64,000 nt of DNA from Flavobacterium jejuense (GTDB lineage: Bacteria > Bacteroidota > Bacteroidia > Flavobacteriales > Flavobacteriaceae), in the NCBI RefSeq assembly GCF_006491595.2, contig NZ_VEVQ02000006.1, positions 186,001-250,000 on the forward strand. The letters run 5' to 3'. Below are positions 25,208-33,761 of this stretch, piece by piece; positions within the stretch are counted from its first letter, which is position 1, and every line of letters starts with the position of its first letter. Both the position numbers and the translations under genes were made by a program. The notes under the pieces were generated by a model that saw only the letters and a program-made list of their open reading frames with translations, did no database searches and was not told the DNA's origin.

Positions 25208-25633
25208 TTATTTATTTTTATTTAAGATTGTGTTGACTATTTTTTTTAATTGTATTAGATCCTCTTTTTCAACACCTAGCGCTTTCATTAATTGTTCAGG
25301 AATACAATTTGCTTTTTCTTTTAGGGACTTACCTAAATTGGTTAAAGAGATTAGTACGATGCGTTCATCTACTGTACTTCTTGTTCTATTTACTATTCCT
25401 TTTATTTCTAATCTTTTTAATAATGGTGTAAGTGTTCCATTATCTAATTGTAGTTTTTTCCCTAATTGATTAACTGTTTGTTCTTCTTCTTCCCATAAAA
25501 TTAATAAAACCAAGTATTGAGGGTAAGTAATGTCTAATTTATCCAATAATGGTCTGTATAAATTTGTGATTTCTCTGGAAAGAGCATAAACAGGGAAACA
25601 AATTTGTGTTTCTAATTTTAAAAGATCGTTCAT
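25208..25633 (-). CDS. ohrR: OhrR-type MarR-family repressor
   Basis: OhrR represses ohr until organic peroxides oxidise its reactive N-terminal cysteine. The 141-residue protein starts at the ATG at 25633 and has Cys12 in ETQICFPVYALSREI, the position of the sensing cysteine. It also has Tyr residues in TNLYRPLLDKLDITYPQYLVLL and the winged helix LGKKLQLDNGTLTPLLKRLEIKGIVNRTRSTVDERIVLISLT. It contains one further Cys later in the chain. A longer upstream TTG reading is rejected because it crosses the promoter. It heads an operon with ohr and the nitroreductase, so it is probably autoregulated. Confidence 0.92.
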   Translation of the reverse strand: MNDLLKLETQICFPVYALSREITNLYRPLLDKLDITYPQYLVLLILWEEEEQTVNQLGKKLQLDNGTLTPLLKRLEIKGIVNRTRSTVDERIVLISLTNLGKSLKEKANCIPEQLMKALGVEKEDLIQLKKIVNTILNKNK

Positions 25634-25656
25634 CTTTATTTGATATTTTGATGATA

Positions 25657-25693
25657 CAAATATAAATATATTGCACAATATAATTTTGCAAAA
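25657..25693 (-). promoter_or_regulatory. Promoter and candidate OhrR operator
   Basis: On the minus strand TATATTTG (25664-25657) is an exact -7 box 24 bases before the ohrR ATG. Just upstream are two palindromes: TATTG-CA-CAATA at 25669-25680, lying in the spacer, and TTTTGCAAAA at 25684-25693, at the -33 position. Either could be the OhrR binding site. The region from 25697 to 25871 shows nothing further. Confidence 0.45.
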
Positions 25694-25871
25694 CACAGTT
25701 AAAATTAAGTTAAACGAAAGTTTTGAAAAGTTGTTTTTAATTTTATCATTTTCAACTTAGAATTAATTTCTTTTTTTAGAAGTTAAGAAGAGTACAGGTA
25801 AAGATTGCAACAAAAAGAATGTCAAACTAATTTAAAAAAAAAATTGTATTGTTAATTCAGATTGTCTTAAT

Positions 25872-25908
25872 CTAAAAATCCTATTAATATTGATTAATAG
25901 GATTTTAG
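25872..25908 (-). terminator. Terminator after the VOC gene
   Basis: The arms CTAAAAATCCTATTAAT and ATTAATAGGATTTTAG pair with one bulged A around a short loop, 26 bases past the VOC stop. The U tract on the minus strand is imperfect. Confidence 0.6.
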
Positions 25909-25933
25909 ACATTGTGAAGTAAAATGAAAAAAA

Positions 25934-26311
25934 TTATTCAGTAGGTTCCCACAACTCAATTTTATTGCCTTCAATATCTAGAATGTGAACGAATTTTCCG
26001 TAATCGTAGCTTGTAATTTCATCTAAAATTGTAACACCTTCTTTTTTGAGTTCAGTTACCAATGCTTCAATATTGGCTACTCGGTAATTTATCATAAAAT
26101 CTTTAGTCGAAGGTTCAAAGTATTTAGTCGATGCTTCAAACGGACTCCATTGTGTAGATCCTTTTTTAGTAGGATCGGATGCATCCGTCCATTCAAAAGT
26201 AGCTCCATAAGGTGTAGTGTTTAAACCCAAATGATTCTTATACCATTCACTTACTTTTTTTGGCTCTTTACATTTAAAAAAGATACCACCAATTCCAGTT
26301 ACTTTTTCCAT
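25934..26311 (-). CDS. VOC (glyoxalase/bleomycin-resistance fold) protein
   Basis: A 125-residue protein with two beta-alpha-beta-beta-beta units of the vicinal oxygen chelate fold: MEKVTGIGGIFFKCKEPKKV with WYKNHLGLNT, and a second half ending FVHILDIEGNKIELWEP. The usual metal-site Glu near the end (IELWEP) is present. A first-strand His is absent, GGIFFKC being found instead, so metal chemistry is uncertain. It starts 12 bases after the DUF4199 stop and is the last gene of a unit with the membrane LuxR regulator. Fold firm; activity unknown. Confidence 0.85.
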   Translation of the reverse strand: MEKVTGIGGIFFKCKEPKKVSEWYKNHLGLNTTPYGATFEWTDASDPTKKGSTQWSPFEASTKYFEPSTKDFMINYRVANIEALVTELKKEGVTILDEITSYDYGKFVHILDIEGNKIELWEPTE

Positions 26312-26323
26312 TATTTTTATTAT

Positions 26324-26839
26324 TTAGTTTGCTATAGTTTTTCTTTTTAAAATGAAGGCACTAATCAATGTAACGAGTAATCCAACAGGTAAAATTTCTG
26401 TATAGGTTATCATTGCATTAATAAAAGGATTTTGATACATTTTTGAAAATTCTGCCATTTCTTTAGTTTTATTTTCAATTTCAACTGAGCTTGCACCACT
26501 TTCTTCTAAAGTTGAAATTATATGGTTTGAATATTTTTCTAGAAAGTCTGGAACGAAATAAAAGTAATTAATCAACCAAGAAACAACATATAGTGTGGAT
26601 GCAATTAAAACGATTATACTTCCAATTTTAAAAGCTTTACCAAAACTAATAACACCATTGTTGTATTTATCTCTGTAGTTTCGAATGCCCACAAAAACCA
26701 AAGAAAAAGCGATAAGCATAGAGGCATATCCAACAAACATGCCGTTTTCAAAATCAATACTATTGCTTGTAGTAAATAGCATGACAATTGAAACAATTAG
26801 GCCAGCTATGAATCCGTAGATGATAGTCTTTTTTTTCAT
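26324..26839 (-). CDS. DUF4199 membrane protein
   Basis: A 171-residue inner-membrane protein with four hydrophobic helices (about residues 7-21, 34-50, 72-92 and 142-162) and, between helices 3 and 4, a charged helical loop with SGASSVEIENKTKEMAEFSKMY. This matches DUF4199, a Bacteroidota family without known function. The segment NNGVISFGKAFKIGSIIVLIAS is its best hallmark. It lies between the membrane LuxR-type regulator and the VOC gene on the same strand, an arrangement I recall from related genomes. Function unknown. Confidence 0.82.
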   Translation of the reverse strand: MKKKTIIYGFIAGLIVSIVMLFTTSNSIDFENGMFVGYASMLIAFSLVFVGIRNYRDKYNNGVISFGKAFKIGSIIVLIASTLYVVSWLINYFYFVPDFLEKYSNHIISTLEESGASSVEIENKTKEMAEFSKMYQNPFINAMITYTEILPVGLLVTLISAFILKRKTIAN

Positions 26840-26947
26840 TTTTATTCAGTTTATTAGGTACAAAAGTGACAATTGTTATCCTTTTTTCACTCATACTTTC
26901 GGCCATTTTTAAATTTTTGACACAATTTTATACTAAAGTAGGATTTT

Positions 26948-27427
26948 TTAAGGAATCAATTGGAGGCGTTTTGCTTTTTCAATGGCTTGTGTGCGTCTTT
27001 TTACCTCTAATTTTTCAAAGATATTTTGATTGTGTGTTTTTACAGTACTTAAAGAAACGAAAATAGTATTCGCAATTTCTTGGTTGCTTTTCCCTAAAGC
27101 TATTAAATGTAATATTTCTAATTCTCGTGGACTTATTTCAAGTTGGGAAATCATAGATTCATTTGGAATAAAAGGATCCTTTTTTTGAAGGTATACTTCT
27201 TTTTCTACGATGATTGTTTTTGTTTTTGGTTTGGACAGTTTTAGAGCAAGCCAAATTCCCAAAATAGTAAAAATAAGAGCAATTGAACCGATATAAATTT
27301 CAAGGGAATGATCAAATATAATATAGCGAAGTTCTAACCATTTAAGAAGGAATAATAGTATAGCGAGACAAATACCATACATTATTGTAGTTTTATGTAA
27401 CAGTAGCCAGTTTTTAATTCTTGTCAT
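26948..27427 (-). CDS. Membrane-anchored LuxR-type transcriptional regulator
   Basis: The 159-residue protein has two N-terminal membrane helices (about residues 14-30 and 44-63), a short linker (KTKTIIVEKEVYLQ), and a C-terminal LuxR/GerE DNA-binding domain (about 95-157) with ISPRELEILHLIALGKSNQEIANTIFVSLSTVKTHNQNIFEKLEVKRRTQAI. There is no receiver or ligand domain, so the membrane part itself probably senses a signal or recruits a partner. DUF4199 and VOC genes follow 108 bases downstream on the same strand. Membrane-bound one-component regulators are uncommon; the domain calls are firm, the sensing mode is inferred. Confidence 0.88.
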   Translation of the reverse strand: MTRIKNWLLLHKTTIMYGICLAILLFLLKWLELRYIIFDHSLEIYIGSIALIFTILGIWLALKLSKPKTKTIIVEKEVYLQKKDPFIPNESMISQLEISPRELEILHLIALGKSNQEIANTIFVSLSTVKTHNQNIFEKLEVKRRTQAIEKAKRLQLIP

Positions 27428-27486
27428 AAAATAAATAATATTTAATTTAAAATAATATTTTATAATATCATGAGCTATATTTAATT

Positions 27487-27957
27487 TTATTTTTCAAACT
27501 CTATATCTAAAACATCTCTTAATCGATTTAGACTTCTTTTAGATAAAAAGCGGAAAGCTAATTCAATAAAAAAATAACGAATCATTAGTAGTTGAAGAGT
27601 TGCTAATAAAAGTATTATGAAAAAATTCTCCTTTTTTATGATAAATTGTATAATGAATCCAATTACTGGAAAAACAAAAAAGATACTTAATAATATTCGA
27701 AAAACGATATGGATTTTAATGTTTACTTCTCCTTTATGTTCTGTAATTTGACCATCTAGAACACAAAAAGCACCTTTTCCAATTTCAGAAGAGATAATTT
27801 TAAATTTATTTCCATTTACTTTACCTCGAAATGATTTTTCAGTATAGCTTGAGGTTAGATTTTCTGAGAATTCAGTTCTTCTCATTAGCCTATTAAGAGT
27901 TGTTTCTTTGCTATCAATTAAATTGAATTTTATATGTTTTGTAGGGAATAATTTCAT
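27487..27957 (-). CDS. Membrane protein of unknown function
   Basis: A 156-residue protein with a soluble N-terminal half, predicted mostly beta (FRGKVNGNKFKIISSEIGKG, then CVLDGQITEHKGEVNIKIHIV), two membrane helices (about residues 83-105 and 108-128), and a basic C-terminal tail. The FRGKVxGxxFxI pattern with an adjacent DGxI resembles proteins that place a small beta domain before a helical hairpin. No family name is known to me. The ATG at 27957 is preferred to the in-frame TTG at 27972. No clear operon partner. Confidence 0.6.
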   Translation of the reverse strand: MKLFPTKHIKFNLIDSKETTLNRLMRRTEFSENLTSSYTEKSFRGKVNGNKFKIISSEIGKGAFCVLDGQITEHKGEVNIKIHIVFRILLSIFFVFPVIGFIIQFIIKKENFFIILLLATLQLLMIRYFFIELAFRFLSKRSLNRLRDVLDIEFEK

Positions 27958-28082
27958 TTTTACAATAATCAACTTAAATTAATTCTTTAGAATAAATAGC
28001 ATCGTTTTAGAATCCTTTTTTTAATTCTAAAAATAATTTTACTACTTGTTTTCTTATATGAATATGTATTAAAACTGTTTAT

Positions 28083-29207
28083 TTATACTAGAGCTTGTTC
28101 TAGATCAGCAATTAAATCGTTAATATGCTCTATACCTATAGATAAACGAATTAAATTTTCTGGACTTATTGGATTGGTTCCTTCCACACTTCGTCTGTGT
28201 TCCACTAAACTTTCCACACCACCTAAACTAGTGGCGTGTTTAAAAATTTGAAGTTTAGAAGTGAATTGTAAAGCGGTTTCTTGATTGCCTTTTACTAAAA
28301 TAGAAATAATACTTCCGAAACCATTTTTCATCTGTTTTTTAGCTGTTTCATGATTTTCATGAGTTACTAATCCTGGGTAAAAAACGTTTTCTATTTTTGG
28401 ATGTGTAGTTAAATAAGTAGCTATTTTTCTAGCATTATCACATTGTGCTTTGAATCGAAGTGGGAAAGTAGCTAAACTTCTATTTAAAAGCCAACAATCA
28501 AATGGTGCTGGAACGGCACCAGCCATTTTTTGATACGTTCTAATGCTTTGGCTCGTTTCGTCTTCTTTATTGGTTAAAACCACACCTCCTAAAATATCAG
28601 AGTGACCACTAAAAAATTTTGTAGAAGAATACATAACGTAATCAACGCCCATTTCTAGTGTTTTTTGTAAAATAGGCGTGGCAAAAGTGTTATCACAAAC
28701 TGTTAGAATTGCATTCTTTTTTGCTAATGAAACGACAGCTTCAATGTCGGTTATTTTTAACTGAGGGTTTGATGGTGTTTCTATCCAAATTAATTTTGTA
28801 TTGGAGGTAATGGCTTTCTCAACATTAGAAATAACAGTCATGTCTACCATTTCTGATGTTACATTCCAACGTTTGAAAAAAGTATCCAATAATTGTCTTG
28901 TACCGTGATAACAATCATCAGGAATGATAATATGAGAATTAGGCGTTAATAACGTATCAAATAAAGCATTTATGGCTGCCATTCCTGAAGCAAAAGCAAT
29001 GGCAGATTTAGCTCCTTCAATAGCAGCCATTTTTTTTTCGACAGCAATTCTATTTGGATTTTCTGCGCGAGTGTAGATATATTCTCCAGTGACACCGTCT
29101 TCATTTCGTTCAAACGTAGTGGACAGGTGAATGGGTTGGATGATATCCGTATTTTTTCCTTTTTTTTCACCTGCATGAACCGCTAAAGTTTGAATGTGTT
29201 GCTTCAT
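28083..29207 (-). CDS. Trans-sulfuration PLP enzyme (cystathionine gamma-synthase/lyase type)
   Basis: A 374-residue fold-type I enzyme of the Cys/Met metabolism family. PLP is held by Lys197 in SSTKFFSGHSD, with the conserved YTRAENPNR, the SGMAAINAL phosphate loop, and the substrate-side SLGGVESLVEHRRS. Such enzymes make cystathionine from an activated homoserine or split it; sequence alone does not separate cystathionine gamma-synthase, lyase and methionine gamma-lyase. It is the third gene of a unit with DUF819 and DUF4369, starting 24 bases after the latter. Family firm, reaction open. Confidence 0.88.
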   Translation of the reverse strand: MKQHIQTLAVHAGEKKGKNTDIIQPIHLSTTFERNEDGVTGEYIYTRAENPNRIAVEKKMAAIEGAKSAIAFASGMAAINALFDTLLTPNSHIIIPDDCYHGTRQLLDTFFKRWNVTSEMVDMTVISNVEKAITSNTKLIWIETPSNPQLKITDIEAVVSLAKKNAILTVCDNTFATPILQKTLEMGVDYVMYSSTKFFSGHSDILGGVVLTNKEDETSQSIRTYQKMAGAVPAPFDCWLLNRSLATFPLRFKAQCDNARKIATYLTTHPKIENVFYPGLVTHENHETAKKQMKNGFGSIISILVKGNQETALQFTSKLQIFKHATSLGGVESLVEHRRSVEGTNPISPENLIRLSIGIEHINDLIADLEQALV

Positions 29208-29231
29208 GATTTCTTATAGTTTTTAAACCCT

Positions 29232-29963
29232 TTATTTATCATTGGAATTAAATTCAGCTTTTTTTCTATCATAAATGTGCTTTCTCAATAATCTACCATA
29301 TTTAGAAGCTTCTACATGTCTGCTCATATGTTTGGCTATGGTGTCTAAATATATCAAATTAATATCTGAAATTTCGGTTAATGCGACGTAAGGGGCTACT
29401 TCATATTCTCCATGAGTAGTAGCAAAATTTGCAGCATAACGGTATTTTCTTTTTAATAATCTATTATAAGCTTCTTCAATACTATCTGCTGTTTGTTGAT
29501 TGAAGTTACTCGTGTTTTTAATTCTTTTCTCAATTAAACTTAAATTTTCATCATTAAATTTCGATTTAAAACTATTGTATTCGGCTAATAAATCTTGATT
29601 TTTCGAACCTGTAATTTTTGCTGCAGCATAAAACTCTTTTAAATTAGTTTCAATATTCATTTCTCCTGGTTCAGCAAAAAAACTTAGATTATTATCCATT
29701 GAATTAGTTTGTCCTCTGTCTAAAAATAAATATAGAACTTCTGGTTTTTTAAGAGGAAATGTAGTTTCGAAATGTGAATCTCCTTTTATTATAATACTGT
29801 CTAAAACTATTAAGGTAGTATCTTCAATTTTTTTTATGTATAATTTTCCTTGACTTAATCCTTTTACATTTCCGGTTAAGTGTAAAATTCCTTCAGGAGT
29901 TTCTGTTTCGTTACAAGCAATTAGTGTAAATAATCCAACTCCAAAAAGTAATAGCTTCTTCAT
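29232..29963 (-). CDS. DUF4369 lipoprotein
   Basis: A 243-residue lipoprotein: signal peptide with lipobox LIACNE (Cys17), then a DUF4369 domain (about residues 25-120; LHLTGNVKGLSQGKLYIKK and DGDSHFETTFPLKKPEVLYL-like strands), and a helical region to the end. In longer relatives DUF4369 precedes a thioredoxin-like domain; here that domain is missing, and the C-terminal part (residues 125-243) is helical without CxxC. It lies between DUF819 and the trans-sulfuration gene (28 and 24 bases). Envelope location is clear; function unknown. Confidence 0.82.
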   Translation of the reverse strand: MKKLLLFGVGLFTLIACNETETPEGILHLTGNVKGLSQGKLYIKKIEDTTLIVLDSIIIKGDSHFETTFPLKKPEVLYLFLDRGQTNSMDNNLSFFAEPGEMNIETNLKEFYAAAKITGSKNQDLLAEYNSFKSKFNDENLSLIEKRIKNTSNFNQQTADSIEEAYNRLLKRKYRYAANFATTHGEYEVAPYVALTEISDINLIYLDTIAKHMSRHVEASKYGRLLRKHIYDRKKAEFNSNDK

Positions 29964-29991
29964 TTTTTTTAATTATATTAATTTGTTTTTA

Positions 29992-31296
29992 TTAATTTGG
30001 GGCAACTTTTTCCATTAAGAATGTACAGATAATAGCACCATAAGTTCCTGCTATGTAACCAAAAATAGCCAGTAAAACTCCTACACTCGCTAGTGAGGGA
30101 TGAAATGCAGAAGCTACTACAGGAGCAGAAGCTGCTCCACCTACATTAGCTTGGCTACCAACAGCAATAAAAAAATAGGGTGCTTTTATTAGTTTTGCTA
30201 CAGCAAAGATGATAATAAAATGAATTATCATCCAAATAATTCCTACTAGAATTAAACCTGGGTTTTCAAATATTGAATTTAGGTTCATTTTCATTCCAAT
30301 AGAGGCAACAAGAATGTAAATAAATACACTTCCTATTTTACTTGCTCCAGCTCCTTCATATGTTTTTAGTTTCGTGTAAGATAAAGCAATTCCTAAGAAG
30401 GTTGCAATAGAAATCATCCAGAAAAAGGTTCCTCCAAAGGTAGAGGCAAAACTTTTAGGATCATTAACGGATTCAAAAGTTGTTTTGCAAAAGTTAGAAA
30501 GCACTTGTGAACCCCAATGGGATAATCCAACAGCAGTAAATGCAATAGCTAAAATAACCATATAGTCAGTTAATGAAGGATTTCGTTTAACACTTTCCTG
30601 ATAATTAGATACTTTATCTTGTAACTCTTGAATGGAAGAATTATCTGCTTTTAGCCATTTGTTGATGGTTTCTTTTTTGCCAATACCAAATAATAGAAAT
30701 GCCATTCCTATGTTAGCTACCACAATATCCACCAAAACCATTGCTCCATATTTAGCTTGATTGAATTTGAATATTTCAAGCATAGCAGCTTGGTTAGCTC
30801 CTCCACCAATCCAACTTCCTGCTATAGTAGACAAACCTCTCCAAACGGCATCAAAATCATTTCCACCAACTGTTTCAGGGGAGAAGATAGATACTATTAA
30901 AATAGCAATTGGTCCACCAATAACAATTCCAAAAGTTCCTGCTAAAAAGACAAATATGGCTTTAAAACCTAAATTAAGTAAGGCTTTCATGTCGATACTT
31001 AATGTCATTAAAACCAATGCAGCTGGTAATAAATAACGACTAGCTATAAAATAAACTTGTGAACTTTTTTCGATTTTTTCACCAGATGTAGTAACTTCTG
31101 TCCATTCTGGAGCTATAATATTGAATGAGCTTAGTATTGCAGGAAGTAAATAGCACATTAAAAGAGCGGGAACTATTTTATAAAAATTTTTCCAAAAACC
31201 ATCTTCTTTTGAAGAGGTAAAAAAGACAGTCCCTATGGTAAACATTAATAAGCCAAAAACAATAGTATCATCTGTAAAAAAAGGAGGATTGTGCAT
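29992..31296 (-). CDS. DUF819-family membrane transporter-like protein
   Basis: A 434-residue protein with ten or more hydrophobic helices, typical of DUF819 (YjcL-like). Conserved blocks are GLSTIAGSWIGGGANQAAMLE near the centre and VGSQANVGGAASAPVVASAFHPSLASVG near the end. These Gly-rich re-entrant stretches occur in each half, suggesting an inverted-repeat transporter fold like that of sodium-coupled carriers. The substrate is unknown. It is the first gene of a unit with DUF4369 and the trans-sulfuration enzyme, so a sulfur or amino-acid compound is a reasonable but untested guess. Confidence 0.83.
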   Translation of the reverse strand: MHNPPFFTDDTIVFGLLMFTIGTVFFTSSKEDGFWKNFYKIVPALLMCYLLPAILSSFNIIAPEWTEVTTSGEKIEKSSQVYFIASRYLLPAALVLMTLSIDMKALLNLGFKAIFVFLAGTFGIVIGGPIAILIVSIFSPETVGGNDFDAVWRGLSTIAGSWIGGGANQAAMLEIFKFNQAKYGAMVLVDIVVANIGMAFLLFGIGKKETINKWLKADNSSIQELQDKVSNYQESVKRNPSLTDYMVILAIAFTAVGLSHWGSQVLSNFCKTTFESVNDPKSFASTFGGTFFWMISIATFLGIALSYTKLKTYEGAGASKIGSVFIYILVASIGMKMNLNSIFENPGLILVGIIWMIIHFIIIFAVAKLIKAPYFFIAVGSQANVGGAASAPVVASAFHPSLASVGVLLAIFGYIAGTYGAIICTFLMEKVAPN

Positions 31297-31320
31297 TTTA
31301 TTTAATTTGTACGCAAAATA

Positions 31321-31359
31321 ATAAAAAAAATCCTCAAAATAAGAACTACTTTGAGGATT
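31321..31359 (-). terminator. Terminator after the M61 peptidase gene
   Basis: The arms AATCCTCAAA (31329-31338) and TTTGAGGATT (31350-31359) pair, followed on the minus strand by eight T residues, 23 bases after the stop codon. Confidence 0.8.
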
Positions 31360-31381
31360 ACTGTTTTATTATAAGAAAGGA

Positions 31382-33241
31382 TTAGCCTTTTAACCAAGCT
31401 TCTCTAACTGCTTTCTTGCTATTATCTGTAGATTGATAGCCTTCGCGCTTTTCTTTTGGCATTTTTACAGTTCCTTTTATCTCTTGCTCTTTACCATCTC
31501 TTTTAATTTTCATGGTAATGGCATCACCATCTTTCCAACCCATACTTCCTATAACTAAATCATAAATGTTATCTAAATTATAATTGGTACCATTTACTGC
31601 TAGAATTTTATCACCACCTTTTAAATCTAAAGTAGTCATGAATTCGTTTAATTCTATACTAGGAATAATCATGATTTCTTTTGTAGATTGATCGATTGTT
31701 ATGTAAGGAATTTGACCACCTTTTAAAAAAGGATTTCCTTCTACTTCAATTTCTGCTGGAGTAACTCCCATTTTAGCGAAATATTCGTCATAAGGAATTG
31801 GAGTTTCACCAGCAACATATTTGTTTAAGAATTCTCCAACTGCTGGATAAGTAAATTTGGTAATTGTTGCAAATAATTCTTCATCCTTAAATGCTTTTTT
31901 TGTACCAAATTCTTTTGATAAATCCTGCATTAAGTTTAGAATTCCCTTTTGACCATTACTGTTTTCTCTAATTAAAATGTCAACACACATTGCAATTAAA
32001 GCTCCTTTTTGGTACACATTAATATATTGATCTTTGTAAGGTTCTTTTAAAACGTTTTTACTCATTTTAGTAAAACTCATTTTATCATTTAGACGCTTAG
32101 ATTGTTGAATTTTGTCAGACATTCTTTCATAGAATTCTGTTTCATCAATTAAACCTTGATTTACTTGGAATAAATTTGCAAAATATTCAGTTACTCCTTC
32201 ATACATCCATAAATGCTCCGACATTTGTGGGTTATTAAAATCAAAGTATTGAATTTCGTTTGAATGTACTGTTAATGGTGTTACAATATGAAAAAATTCA
32301 TGAGAAACAATATCTTTTAATTGCTCTTTTAATTGCTCTAATTCCATTCTTTCTGGCATTACCACAGTAGTAGAAGTAGGGTGTTCTAATGCACCAAAGC
32401 CTTTGGCATCTTTTTCGTCTAAATTAGATAGATAAAGTAAAATAGCATATTTTTTTGTAGCGTTGAAAGCTCCTAAGAATTTCTTTTGGGCTTTCATCAT
32501 AGCCTCCATGTTTGGAGTAATGTCTTTTGCAGTATATTTTCCTGTAGGTGAATAAACACTAATGATAATTTCCATATCATCTACCATGAAAGTAGTGATG
32601 TCTGGTTTAGAATACATTAAAGGCATTTCTACTAAAGTAGCATATTTTGAACTCTGAAAAATGTCAGTACTATTTGATTTATCTAAGTCTACCATAGCAG
32701 AAACTCCTAATAAGTTTTCAGGATGCGTAATAGTTAAGATATAAGGAGTTTCAGTTTTTCCTTCGAAATAGCCTACAAAACCATGTGTGTTTAACATAAA
32801 ATTTTCACCAGCTTTAATATTTGTTCCAGCAGGAGAAAAGATATCATCACTTTTTCCAAATCCACCACCACCTTCTGTATCGAAAGAGTCGTTTACTAAG
32901 TAAGTTACTTTTGCTAATTTCTTTGCTTCTTCAATTTTATAGGAATTAACATCTACTTTAGTAACTCTTAAACCATTACCAGAGGCATCAAGTGCTTTAA
33001 AATCTTCAATGAATCTACCATAATCATCTTCAGAATAAGTTCCAGGAACTGTTTTTGGTATGAAAAAAGTAGTAGTTTCAGTTGTAAAAGTTGGTGCGTC
33101 AATAGTCACCATAACTTTGTCATCTTTAACGTTTACTAAATCAATTGCTACATTAACTTCGTCTTTTTTTGTAGTAGATGGAGTTGTTTTACAGCTCCAA
33201 ACAAAACTTGCGACAGCAAGTGTTAAAATTATTTTTTTCAT
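31382..33241 (-). CDS. M61-family metallopeptidase lipoprotein with PDZ domain
   Basis: A 619-residue lipoprotein (lipobox VWSC, Cys17) of the glycyl-aminopeptidase-like M61 family. After an N-terminal beta domain comes the zinc site HEFFH (His314, Glu315, His318) with a downstream Glu in WMYEGVTEYFANLF as third ligand. A PDZ domain near residues 510-585 (LDLKGGDKILAVNGTNYNL) may choose substrates. M61 enzymes cut N-terminal residues, often Gly or Ala, from peptides. It is anchored in the envelope, probably facing the periplasm. Transcribed alone, with a strong terminator. Assignment is good. Confidence 0.92.
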   Translation of the reverse strand: MKKIILTLAVASFVWSCKTTPSTTKKDEVNVAIDLVNVKDDKVMVTIDAPTFTTETTTFFIPKTVPGTYSEDDYGRFIEDFKALDASGNGLRVTKVDVNSYKIEEAKKLAKVTYLVNDSFDTEGGGGFGKSDDIFSPAGTNIKAGENFMLNTHGFVGYFEGKTETPYILTITHPENLLGVSAMVDLDKSNSTDIFQSSKYATLVEMPLMYSKPDITTFMVDDMEIIISVYSPTGKYTAKDITPNMEAMMKAQKKFLGAFNATKKYAILLYLSNLDEKDAKGFGALEHPTSTTVVMPERMELEQLKEQLKDIVSHEFFHIVTPLTVHSNEIQYFDFNNPQMSEHLWMYEGVTEYFANLFQVNQGLIDETEFYERMSDKIQQSKRLNDKMSFTKMSKNVLKEPYKDQYINVYQKGALIAMCVDILIRENSNGQKGILNLMQDLSKEFGTKKAFKDEELFATITKFTYPAVGEFLNKYVAGETPIPYDEYFAKMGVTPAEIEVEGNPFLKGGQIPYITIDQSTKEIMIIPSIELNEFMTTLDLKGGDKILAVNGTNYNLDNIYDLVIGSMGWKDGDAITMKIKRDGKEQEIKGTVKMPKEKREGYQSTDNSKKAVREAWLKG

Positions 33242-33302
33242 TTAAATCTTTATTGATATAATGATTTGACGTTTTTTAGATGATTTTGTTACATCTTATT
33301 AT

Positions 33303-33328
33303 AAAAAAAACTCTTCTAAGGAGAAGAG
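33303..33328 (-). terminator. Terminator after the DUF2805 gene
   Basis: CTCTTCT and AGAAGAG (33311-33317, 33322-33328) pair around a 4-base loop, followed by eight T residues on the minus strand. Confidence 0.75.
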
Positions 33329-33336
33329 CTTCGGTT

Positions 33337-33618
33337 TTAATCAAATTTATTTTTAAAGTAATATTTACTATCTAAATCATCATCTTGAAGTGGATCAAAT
33401 TTTAAAGGTTTGGGTTTGGGTTTACTAGCCATGGCTTTTTTCTTCCAAATTTCGAAATTGTCATCAGATAGTTTCGATTTCATTACATCTATAATCTCAT
33501 GTTCAGGTAAACCAAACTTTTCCTTCAATACTTCAAAAGGTTTTTTTTCCTCTTGAGCCATAACCACAACTTTTGTTATTGTTTCGTTGTCTAATTCTGA
33601 AATCTTTCTTTTTTTCAT
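33337..33618 (-). CDS. Small DUF2805 / TIGR03643-type protein
   Basis: A 93-residue cytoplasmic protein. The core (residues 10-65) has DNETITKVVVMAQEEKKPFEVLKEKFGLPEHEIIDVMKSKLS followed by FEIWKKKA, the pattern of DUF2805, a helix-turn-helix-like small domain. The tail is rich in Lys and Pro and then acidic. In many bacteria this family is found near photolyase-type genes; here there is none in the immediate vicinity, though an AlkB-like repair gene is the next minus-strand gene upstream. Function unknown; DNA binding is only a possibility. Confidence 0.78.
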   Translation of the reverse strand: MKKRKISELDNETITKVVVMAQEEKKPFEVLKEKFGLPEHEIIDVMKSKLSDDNFEIWKKKAMASKPKPKPLKFDPLQDDDLDSKYYFKNKFD

Positions 33619-33761
33619 TAGATGAAAAATTAATCTATAAATTTATTGTTAGTATTATATAGTTCAATATTACTAAAAAAAACGATAAAAAACGTAAATT
33701 ATTGCATTTTTAAAAATTTCTTAATATTGAAGCTGCTTTATTTCATTTTTTTTAATAATAT

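Noticed and set aside
24122..25633. ohr operon as a novel defence cluster
   Set aside because: ohrR, ohr and a nitroreductase form an ordinary peroxide-response operon with intact signature cysteines.
28083..29232. SAM-type riboswitch before the trans-sulfuration gene
   Set aside because: Only 24 bases separate it from the upstream gene, too few for a riboswitch, and no such fold is apparent before DUF819.
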